Assembly (NCBI GenBank): GCA_003133815.1
Contig: PKZR01000044.1
Location: 245-5,527, forward strand
DNA: 5,283 nt
Direction of reading: 5' to 3'
Origin: Limisphaerales bacterium
GTDB lineage: Bacteria > Verrucomicrobiota > Verrucomicrobiia > Limisphaerales > UBA11358
Position 1 is the first letter of the stretch. Every line of letters starts with the position of its first letter. Positions 1 through 5,283 of this stretch are shown here, piece after piece. A model generated the notes under the pieces. It was given only the letters and a program-made list of their open reading frames with translations. It searched no databases and was not told where the DNA came from. The position numbers and the translations under genes are program-made.

Positions 1-1
1 C

Positions 2-1408
2 ACGGCGCTGGAGGTGCTGGCGGCCAATGGAGTCGAAGTGATGCTTGCTGAAGGGGACGAATATACGCCGACCCCGGTGATTTCTCATGCGATCCTGACT
101 TACAATCGCGGTCGCAAAACGGGACTCGCCGACGGGATTGTCATCACGCCCTCGCACAATCCGCCGCATGACGGTGGCTTCAAATATAATCCGCCGAGTG
201 GCGGGCCAGCAGACAACGCCGTTACCGGTTGGATTGAGGCAAAGGCAAATGCGCTGCTCGAAGCCCGGCTCAAAGGAGTGAAACGAATTTCCTACGCGCA
301 AGCATTGCGCGCCGCGACGACACACCGTCACGACTATCTTACCGCCTACGTCAATGATCTCGGCAACATAATTAACTTGAAGATTATTCGCAGCGCAAAA
401 CTCCGTCTCGGAGTTGATCCGTTGGGCGGTGCCGGTGTTCATTACTGGGCGCGGATTGCAGAGCGACATGGTTTGAACCTGACGGTGGTTGACGAGACGG
501 TTGATCCCACTTTTCGTTTTATGACGGTGGATTGGGATGGTCAGATTCGCATGGACCCGTCCTCGCCCTACGCGATGCAGCGGCTGATCGGAATGAAGAA
601 TCATTTTGATCTGTCGTTCGCCTGCGACACCGACCACGACCGGCTTGGGATTGTCACCAAAGGCGAAGGATTACTGCCGCCGAATCACGACCTCTGCGCG
701 GCGATTTTTTATCTATTCCAGAACCGTCCGAAATGGTCCAAGTCAGCGGCGGTCGGGAAAACATTGGTGAGCAGCCAGATGATTGATCGTGTCACCGCGA
801 AACTTGGCCGGAAACTTTTCGAGGTTCCGGTTGGTTTCAAATGGTTCGTGGATGGTTTGCTTGATGGCTCGCTTGGATTTGCCGGAGAGGAGAGTGCCGG
901 TTCAGTTTTCCTTCGTCTGGATGGAACCGTCTGGACAACGGACAAGGACGGAATTGTCCCGTGTTTGCTCGCCGCCGAGATGACCGCGCGGACGGGCCAT
1001 GATCCCGGAAAAATTTACCACAAACTCACGCGCGAGTTCGGTGAGCCTGCCTACGACCGTGTTGATGCCCCTGCCACGCCGGAACAAAAGGAGCGGTTGG
1101 CAAAACTTTCACCGCAGCAGGTCAAGCTCACCGAGTTGGCAGGCGAAAAAATCAAGACCATCCTCACCCGTGCGCCGGGCAACGATGCGCCCATCGGCGG
1201 GTTGAAAGTGGTGGCCGAAAGCGGCTGGTTCGCGGCGCGTCCATCCGGGACAGAAAATATCTATAAGATTTACGCCGAGAGCTTCCAAGGAGCGAACCAA
1301 CTGCACCGCATTCTGAAGCAGGCGCAGACAATCATCAACGATGCTTTGGCGGCGTCACCATCGAAGCAGGGGATTCCGTCCAAGCCAAAACGAAAGAAAA
1401 AGTCGTGA
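2..1408 (+). CDS. pgm: Phosphoglucomutase (alpha-D-glucose-specific), 5' partial
   Basis: Interconverts glucose-1-phosphate and glucose-6-phosphate in the cytoplasm, linking glycogen turnover to glycolysis. The frame is open from base 2 to the TGA at 1406-1408 (468 residues visible). By comparison with my memory of E. coli Pgm (546 aa), about 95-100 N-terminal residues lie left of the window; the GTG at 14 is internal and not a start. All hallmarks of the alpha-phosphohexomutase family are present: the phosphoserine loop TPSHNPP (Ser codon 152-154, fragment residue 51), the Mg-binding loop DTDHDRLG (Asp residues 209, 211, 213), the sugar-specificity loop GEESAG (295-300) and the C-terminal phosphate-binding loop RPSGTE (413-418). 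Nothing catalytic in the visible part is lost. The last ~18 residues form a Pro/Lys/Arg/Ser-rich tail (ending KPKRKKKS) beyond the usual E. coli end. The stop overlaps the glgP start by 4 nt. Identity is very secure; only the start is unknown. Confidence 0.97.
   Translation, partial: TALEVLAANGVEVMLAEGDEYTPTPVISHAILTYNRGRKTGLADGIVITPSHNPPHDGGFKYNPPSGGPADNAVTGWIEAKANALLEARLKGVKRISYAQALRAATTHRHDYLTAYVNDLGNIINLKIIRSAKLRLGVDPLGGAGVHYWARIAERHGLNLTVVDETVDPTFRFMTVDWDGQIRMDPSSPYAMQRLIGMKNHFDLSFACDTDHDRLGIVTKGEGLLPPNHDLCAAIFYLFQNRPKWSKSAAVGKTLVSSQMIDRVTAKLGRKLFEVPVGFKWFVDGLLDGSLGFAGEESAGSVFLRLDGTVWTTDKDGIVPCLLAAEMTARTGHDPGKIYHKLTREFGEPAYDRVDAPATPEQKERLAKLSPQQVKLTELAGEKIKTILTRAPGNDAPIGGLKVVAESGWFAARPSGTENIYKIYAESFQGANQLHRILKQAQTIINDALAASPSKQGIPSKPKRKKKS
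1405..1408 (+). other. 4-nt pgm/glgP overlap (GTGA)
   Basis: The GTG start of glgP (1405-1407) shares bases with the TGA stop of pgm (1406-1408). Upstream there is only a purine-rich run (GAAAG at 1392-1396 followed by an A-run), not a strong Shine-Dalgarno, so glgP translation probably depends on termination-reinitiation by ribosomes finishing pgm. An in-frame ATG at 1453 is the alternative start. It is less likely, because residues before it match the N-terminal part expected of the family only loosely but keep the overlap architecture seen again at glgP/glgX. Confidence 0.7.
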
Positions 1409-1908
1409 ACGAACAAACACCTGTCATCAAACCAAACTATTGCAATTTGCCCATGGATGTCGAAGGCTTCGATTCCCTGGCGGAGCTGGCGCTGGACTTG
1501 CGCTGGTCGTGGAATCATTGCACTGACGAAGTGTGGCGGCAGCTTGATCCCGCGCTGTGGGAACTCACGCAAAACCCATGGGTGGTTCTGCAAACGGTCT
1601 CCAAGGACAAACTCAAAAGCGTGCTGGCCGATTCCACCTTCCGAAAAAAAATTGATGATTTGCTGCAAGCCAAGCATCAGTCGGCGGAGACACCCGCATG
1701 GTTTCAGAAAAACCATCCGCAGTCGCCGTTGAAGTGCGTCGCGTATTTCAGCATGGAATATATGCTGAGCGAAGCGCTGCCGATTTATTCCGGCGGTCTC
1801 GGCAATGTGGCTGGCGATCAACTCAAAGCCGCTAGCGATTTGGGCGTGCCGGTGGTCGGCGTGGGATTGCTCTACCAGCAAGGCTATTTCCGTCAGGTGA
1901 TTGACTAG
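1405..1908 (+). CDS. glgP: Glycogen phosphorylase, N-terminal fragment (167 aa)
   Basis: This is the open part of glgP from the GTG overlapping pgm to the premature TAG. It encodes the DUF3417 domain (rich in Trp, e.g. DLRWSWNH at 31-38 and NPWVVL at 57-62) and the first piece of the catalytic fold, including YFSMEYMLSEALPIYSGGLG (114-133), the segment that normally helps form the glucan and PLP-phosphate site. It stops at FRQVID, inside what should be a continuous strand-loop of the N-terminal Rossmann-like half. It contains no PLP lysine and no C-terminal half, so alone it cannot be an active phosphorylase. If no readthrough occurs, this truncated polypeptide is the main glgP product. Confidence 0.75.
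   Translation: MNEQTPVIKPNYCNLPMDVEGFDSLAELALDLRWSWNHCTDEVWRQLDPALWELTQNPWVVLQTVSKDKLKSVLADSTFRKKIDDLLQAKHQSAETPAWFQKNHPQSPLKCVAYFSMEYMLSEALPIYSGGLGNVAGDQLKAASDLGVPVVGVGLLYQQGYFRQVID
1906..1908 (+). other. In-frame amber codon (codon 168) inside glgP
   Basis: TAG sits between GAC (Asp) and GAC (Asp) in the glgP frame. In homologues I remember, this place is a variable residue within an ID-x-DG turn (Ser in the Thermotoga protein as I recall it), so one base change from TCG, GAG, AAG or CAG would create the stop. Frame and spacing are unchanged on both sides, so this is a substitution, not an indel. No other in-frame TAG occurs in the roughly 1,760 codons of the three genes, and both complete genes end in TGA. 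CAG and CAA are used freely for Gln. These facts argue against wholesale amber reassignment. Confidence 0.9.
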
Positions 1909-1953
1909 GACGGAACGCAACAGGCTCTTTACCCGTATAATGATCCCGGACAA

Positions 1954-3951
1954 TTGCCGATCACGCCTTTGCGCCAACCGAATGGCGAATGGTTGCGTTT
2001 GGAAATCGCGTTGCCCGGTTACTCGGTCTGGCTGCGCGCGTGGCAAGTGCAAGTGGGTCGGGTGAAACTTTATCTGTTGGACAGCAATGACGCCGCGAAT
2101 TTTCCTGCTCATCGCGGAATCACCAGTGAATTATATGGTGGCGGACCGGAGTTGCGTCTCAAACAAGAAATGCTTCTGGGAATTGGCGGCTGGCGATTGC
2201 TCGCCGCACTTGGCATCAAACCGGATGTCTGTCACTTGAACGAAGGTCATGCGGCCTTTGCGGTGTTGGAACGCGCCCGGAGTTTCATGCAGGAAATCAA
2301 GCAGCCATTTGAAGTCGCACTGGCCGCCACGCGCGCGGGAAATCTTTTTACCACCCATACGGCGGTGGCCGCAGGCTTTGATCGCTTTACTCCGGCGCTA
2401 ATCGAACAATACCTCGGCCATTATGCTACCGATGAACTCGGCATCTCCCTCCACGACTTGCTGGCCTTGGGTCGCGAGAATTCAAATGACGCAACCGAAA
2501 GTTTCAACATGGCCTATCTGGCCATTCGTGGCAGCGGGTCGGTGAATGGCGTGAGTCGTTTGCATGGAAAAGTCAGCCGGCATCTTTTTGAGTCGCTTTT
2601 TCCGCACTGGCCGGAGGATGAAGTGCCTGTCGGCCATGTGACGAACGGGGTTCACATGCCGACTTGGGATTCGGCGGCAGCCGATGAACTTTGGACAAAG
2701 GCTTCTGGCAAAGATCGCTGGCTGGGGAAGTCGGAAACTTTGGAGCAGGACATTCGCCGCGTTTCCGACGACACCCTTTGGCAATTTCGCCTCGCTACCA
2801 GCAAGTCGCTGGTGGAATACGCTCGCGAACGTTTGGCGCAGCACTATGCCGCCGCTGGCGCATCGTCTGAGACGGTTGAAGAGGCAAAACATCTGTTTGA
2901 CCCTAACGCGTTGACCCTGGGTTTTGCGCGGCGCTTTGCGACCTACAAACGGCCCAACTTACTCCTGCACGACCCGGAGCGATTGCTACGCCTGTTATCC
3001 AATCCCCAGCGTCCGGTGCAACTTATCATTGCGGGCAAAGCTCATCCGGCGGACTTGGCGGGAAAAGCATTGATTCAGAAATGGATTCAATTCATTCGCC
3101 GACCCGATGTCCGACCTCACGCAATTTTCTTGAGTGACTACGATATGCACTTGACCGGGCGACTGGTGCAAGGCGTGGATGTCTGGCTCAACACGCCACG
3201 GCGACCATGGGAGGCGTGTGGCACGAGCGGCATGAAGGTGCTTGTCAACGGCGGCATCAATCTTTCGGAATTGGACGGCTGGTGGGCCGAAGCATTTGTC
3301 CCGGATTTGGGTTGGGCGCTGGGCGACGGTCAGGAACATGGCAGCGATCCATCATGGGACGCGGCGGAAGCGGAGGCACTTTACGAACGACTCGAACGGG
3401 AGGTGATTCCAGAATTTTATACCCGCAACGAGAAAGGCATTCCCACAGCCTGGGTCGCGCGGATGCGTGAAAGCATGGCGCGCTTGACTCCGCAATTCTC
3501 CGCCAACCGCGCCGTGTGCGAATACACTGAACAACATTATCTCCCGGCGGCGATAGCCTGCCAGTCGCGCGTGGCCAACAAAGGTGCATTCGGCAAGCAA
3601 ATGGTGGATTGGCGTCACAGCTTGGATCAGAAATGGGGCACGCTGAATTTCGGCGAAGTGAAAGTGGCGACGCGCGACGGGAAACACATCATTGAAGTTC
3701 AAGTCGGTCTGCATGGCCTCGACCCCAAGGCGGTGCGGGTGGAGCTTTATGCCGACGGAATCAAAGATGGTCCTCTCGTGCGACTGGAAATGACCTGTCT
3801 TCACCCATTGGCGGACGAATCAGGCGGCTACGCTTTCAGCGCAACCGTGCCTGCGACCCGACCGCCTGCGGATTACACGGCGCGAGTGATGCCGCGCTGC
3901 GACGGTGTGGCAATTCCCTTGGAAGACCCGCGAATTTTATGGCAACGATGA
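1954..3951 (+). CDS. glgP: Glycogen phosphorylase, C-terminal fragment (open frame from 1909)
   Basis: Continuation of glgP in the same frame after the TAG. The frame is open from 1909; the coordinate given begins at the first near-cognate start (TTG 1954), which has no convincing ribosome binding site and is probably not used. The first in-frame ATG is at 2170 (in KQEMLLGIGG), also without a Shine-Dalgarno. The segment carries nearly all catalytic elements: HLNEGH, THTAVAAGFDRF, NGVSRLHGKVSR, TNGVHMPTW, ARRFATYKR, GKAHPAD, DVWLNTPRRP and the PLP lysine in GTSGMK, then the C-terminal extension ending ILWQR. Its conservation to the last residue indicates the interruption is recent or spurious. 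A separate polypeptide from here would lack DUF3417 and the glycine-rich N-terminal segment, so independent activity is unlikely. Confidence 0.75.
   Translation: MPITPLRQPNGEWLRLEIALPGYSVWLRAWQVQVGRVKLYLLDSNDAANFPAHRGITSELYGGGPELRLKQEMLLGIGGWRLLAALGIKPDVCHLNEGHAAFAVLERARSFMQEIKQPFEVALAATRAGNLFTTHTAVAAGFDRFTPALIEQYLGHYATDELGISLHDLLALGRENSNDATESFNMAYLAIRGSGSVNGVSRLHGKVSRHLFESLFPHWPEDEVPVGHVTNGVHMPTWDSAAADELWTKASGKDRWLGKSETLEQDIRRVSDDTLWQFRLATSKSLVEYARERLAQHYAAAGASSETVEEAKHLFDPNALTLGFARRFATYKRPNLLLHDPERLLRLLSNPQRPVQLIIAGKAHPADLAGKALIQKWIQFIRRPDVRPHAIFLSDYDMHLTGRLVQGVDVWLNTPRRPWEACGTSGMKVLVNGGINLSELDGWWAEAFVPDLGWALGDGQEHGSDPSWDAAEAEALYERLEREVIPEFYTRNEKGIPTAWVARMRESMARLTPQFSANRAVCEYTEQHYLPAAIACQSRVANKGAFGKQMVDWRHSLDQKWGTLNFGEVKVATRDGKHIIEVQVGLHGLDPKAVRVELYADGIKDGPLVRLEMTCLHPLADESGGYAFSATVPATRPPADYTARVMPRCDGVAIPLEDPRILWQR
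3921..3925 (+). promoter_or_regulatory. Possible ribosome binding site for glgX (GGAAG)
   Basis: GGAAG inside the end of glgP lies 13 nt before an in-frame ATG at 3939 and 22 nt before the ATG at 3948. The spacing is long for either start but better for 3939, so the real glgX start could be 3939 (adding Met-Ala-Thr). It is a weak match and may be chance. Confidence 0.3.
3948..3951 (+). other. 4-nt glgP/glgX overlap (ATGA)
   Basis: The ATG of glgX (3948-3950) overlaps the TGA of glgP (3949-3951), repeating the GTGA arrangement at the pgm/glgP junction. This points to translational coupling, so a premature stop far upstream in glgP could also lower glgX expression. The alternative ATG at 3939 would make the overlap 13 nt. 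Confidence 0.7.
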
Positions 3952-5283
3952 CAAAAGCGCCGCAACTCAATTTGCCGGATTATATTTCGAAGATTTCCGA
4001 GCACGCTGACGTTCGGGCTGGCTCTCCCATGCCGTTGGGCGCGCACGAAAGCGACGACGGAGTGAACTTCGCCATTTTCAGCCGCTACGCCAGCCATGTT
4101 CGACTGGAATTTTTCAACCATTCTGAAGACGCCGCGCCTGCGCGGGCGATTGATCTGGATTCAGCGCGCAACCGCACCGGCGACGTCTGGCACATTTGGA
4201 TAAAAGGAATCGCTTCCGGCCAATTCTATGCCTATCGCGTGGACGGCCCTTACGAACCAAATAAAGGACATCGTTTCAATTTCAAAAAATTGCTGCTCGA
4301 TCCCTTCGCCAGCGCGATTTCGCAACCGCCATCATGGGACTTTGAAGCGGCGCTGGGCTACGACCCGTCATCGCCGGAGAAAGATTTGACCCCCTCGAAA
4401 TTGGACAATGCCAAGACGATGCCGAAATGCGTTTTTGTCAACGACCCGTTCAATTGGGCTGGCGACCAGCCTCTACGGCATCCGTGGTCGAAGACGGTCA
4501 TTTACGAAACTCATGTGCGCGGCTTTACCATTCACCCGAAGTCGGGCGTGAATCATCCGGGAACTTATCGAGGTCTGATGGGAAAAATTTCCCATCTCAA
4601 AACCTTGGGCGTGACTGCCGTGGAACTGATGCCCGTGCAAGAGTTCAATGAAAATTCGGTCACGCGCAAGAATCCGCAAACCAACGAACGGCTCAAGAAT
4701 TATTGGGGATATGATTCCGTGGCCTACTTTGCGCCGAAAGCTTCCTACAGCAGTTCGGGAGGTTTGGGCCAGCAGAAGCTGGAGTTCAAGGAAATGGTGC
4801 AGGCTTTTCACAAGGCCGGCATCGAGGTGATTCTGGACGTGGTGTTCAATCACACGGCGGAGGGAAATGAACTGGGCCCGACGCTCTGTTTTCGCGGGAT
4901 GGATAATGCGATCTTTTACTCGCTCGCGGGTGACAAACGCCACTACAAGAATTACACCGGAACCGGCAACACTGTGAACGCCAACCATCCCGTGGTGCGG
5001 GACCACATCATGGCCGCGCTCCGCTATTGGACGGTCGAAATGCACGTGGATGGATTCCGGTTTGACGAGGCGTCGGTGCTTGGCCGGGACAGCACCGGCA
5101 AGCTGCTGGCCAAGTCCCCATTGCTCGGACGGATCGCCGAGGATCCGATCTTGCAAGATGTGAAAATCATCGCCGAAGCGTGGGACGCGGGCGGCGCGTA
5201 TGAGGTGGGCAGTTTTTCAAAGCGGCGCTGGTCGGAGTGGAACGGTCACTACCGCGATGAAGTCCGGCGTTTCTGGCGCGGCG
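3948..5283 (+). CDS. glgX: Glycogen debranching enzyme, isoamylase type (GH13_11), 3' partial
   Basis: Cytoplasmic enzyme hydrolysing alpha-1,6 branches, especially short stubs left by phosphorylase. The frame is open from ATG 3948 to the window end (445 residues); family members are ~650-750 aa, so roughly a third is missing. An N-terminal CBM48-like beta domain spans ~25-125 (SPMPLGAHESDDGVNFAIFS at 26-45). The GH13 barrel begins near 183 (VIYETHVRGFT). Conserved regions: AVELMPVQEF (224-233), NYWGYDS (251-257), DVVFNHTAEGNE with Asp297 and His302, HVDGFRFDEAS with Arg371 and nucleophile Asp373 (codon 5064-5066), and IIAEAWDAGG with acid/base Glu410 (codon 5175-5177). The third catalytic Asp (region IV, HD) lies beyond the edge. 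The stretches GNTVNANHPVVRD and WSEWNGHYRDEVRRF resemble plant/chlamydial isoamylases more than E. coli GlgX. ATG 3939 is an alternative start. The related trehalose-forming TreX is possible, but no treY/treZ is seen. Confidence 0.93.
   Translation, partial: MTKAPQLNLPDYISKISEHADVRAGSPMPLGAHESDDGVNFAIFSRYASHVRLEFFNHSEDAAPARAIDLDSARNRTGDVWHIWIKGIASGQFYAYRVDGPYEPNKGHRFNFKKLLLDPFASAISQPPSWDFEAALGYDPSSPEKDLTPSKLDNAKTMPKCVFVNDPFNWAGDQPLRHPWSKTVIYETHVRGFTIHPKSGVNHPGTYRGLMGKISHLKTLGVTAVELMPVQEFNENSVTRKNPQTNERLKNYWGYDSVAYFAPKASYSSSGGLGQQKLEFKEMVQAFHKAGIEVILDVVFNHTAEGNELGPTLCFRGMDNAIFYSLAGDKRHYKNYTGTGNTVNANHPVVRDHIMAALRYWTVEMHVDGFRFDEASVLGRDSTGKLLAKSPLLGRIAEDPILQDVKIIAEAWDAGGAYEVGSFSKRRWSEWNGHYRDEVRRFWRG

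Larger units (their letters stand above)
1405..3951 (+). pseudogene. glgP: Alpha-glucan (glycogen) phosphorylase, GT35, interrupted by one in-frame TAG
   Basis: The intact frame would encode 848 residues of a PLP-dependent phosphorylase releasing glucose-1-phosphate from non-reducing ends of glycogen. Numbering from GTG 1405 with the TAG as codon 168: DUF3417 N-terminal domain ~11-95; EALPIYSGGLGNVAGD segment ~123-138; HLNEGHAAF 277-285; THTAVAAGFDRF ~317-328; GFARRFATYKR 506-516; GKAHPAD 544-550; and GTSGMK with the PLP Schiff-base lysine at 611 (codon 3235-3237). A beta-rich extension of ~120 residues follows from ~728, as in the ~850-aa actinobacterial/proteobacterial subgroup. This is the DUF3417 type, not the E. 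coli GlgP/MalP type. The only lesion is the amber at 1906-1908: flanking sequence reads FRQVID-stop-DGTQQALYPYND, in one frame and with family-like residues on both sides. It is called a pseudogene because the frame is broken, but a sequencing error, very recent mutation or readthrough would make it functional. Confidence 0.85.

Noticed and set aside
1575..1584. Perfect palindrome ACCCATGGGT
   Set aside because: Short, inside conserved glgP codons (Asn-Pro-Trp-Val), with no loop, T-run or repeat elsewhere; expected by chance.
1906..1908. Pyrrolysine or whole-genome amber reassignment
   Set aside because: Only one in-frame TAG in the three genes, no suppressor tRNA or pyl gene in the window, and the site is a non-catalytic variable position. 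It cannot be excluded without the rest of the genome.
1954..1956. TTG as a genuine start of a second, separate phosphorylase gene
   Set aside because: No ribosome binding site, and the frame is open and homologous from 1909, directly after the TAG, so this is the continuation of one gene rather than a new gene.
1270..2112. 280-codon open frame on the minus strand
   Set aside because: It lies entirely antisense to pgm and glgP, whose proteins are unmistakable. Its translation shows no recognisable family and is of the kind produced by the reverse of biased codons; it spans the TAG only because the complement reads as a sense codon.
3352..3804. 150-codon minus-strand frame and other shorter frames within glgP
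   Set aside because: All overlap conserved glgP coding sequence and have no independent support.
4473..5156. 227-codon open frame on the minus strand
   Set aside because: Antisense shadow of the GlgX catalytic barrel, with no recognisable domain or start context of its own.

Overview
The window is almost wall-to-wall coding on the + strand and holds three consecutive genes of bacterial glycogen (alpha-1,4/alpha-1,6-glucan) breakdown, in the order pgm - glgP - glgX. Neighbouring genes overlap by 4 nt (GTGA at 1405-1408, ATGA at 3948-3951), so they look like one tightly coupled operon. There is no intergenic space, RNA gene, mobile element, CRISPR array or terminator that I can support. The operon's promoter and end both lie outside the window.

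Layout: bases 2-1408 are the 3' five-sixths of a phosphoglucomutase gene (N-terminus cut by the window edge). Bases 1405-3951 encode an 848-codon alpha-glucan phosphorylase of the DUF3417-containing, Thermotoga-like GT35 type. Its frame is broken once, by an in-frame amber codon (TAG, 1906-1908, codon 168), and the protein-like sequence continues without a frameshift on the far side. Bases 3948-5283 are the 5' part (445 codons) of an isoamylase-type glycogen debranching enzyme, running off the right edge.

Pathway logic: GlgP phosphorolyses outer glucan chains to glucose-1-phosphate, GlgX hydrolyses the alpha-1,6 branches left on the limit dextrin, and Pgm interconverts glucose-1-phosphate and glucose-6-phosphate to join glycolysis (or, in reverse, to feed ADP-glucose synthesis). 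With glgP interrupted, the central step is predicted to be lost or reduced unless the amber is an assembly error or is read through.

Organism: a Gram-negative-like bacterium with moderately high GC (mid-50s percent by eye). The debranching enzyme resembles plant/chlamydial isoamylases more than E. coli GlgX. That and the overall style suggest the PVC group, perhaps Verrucomicrobiota, but this is a low-confidence inference. I found no novel system here. The amber codon in glgP is the observation most worth checking.
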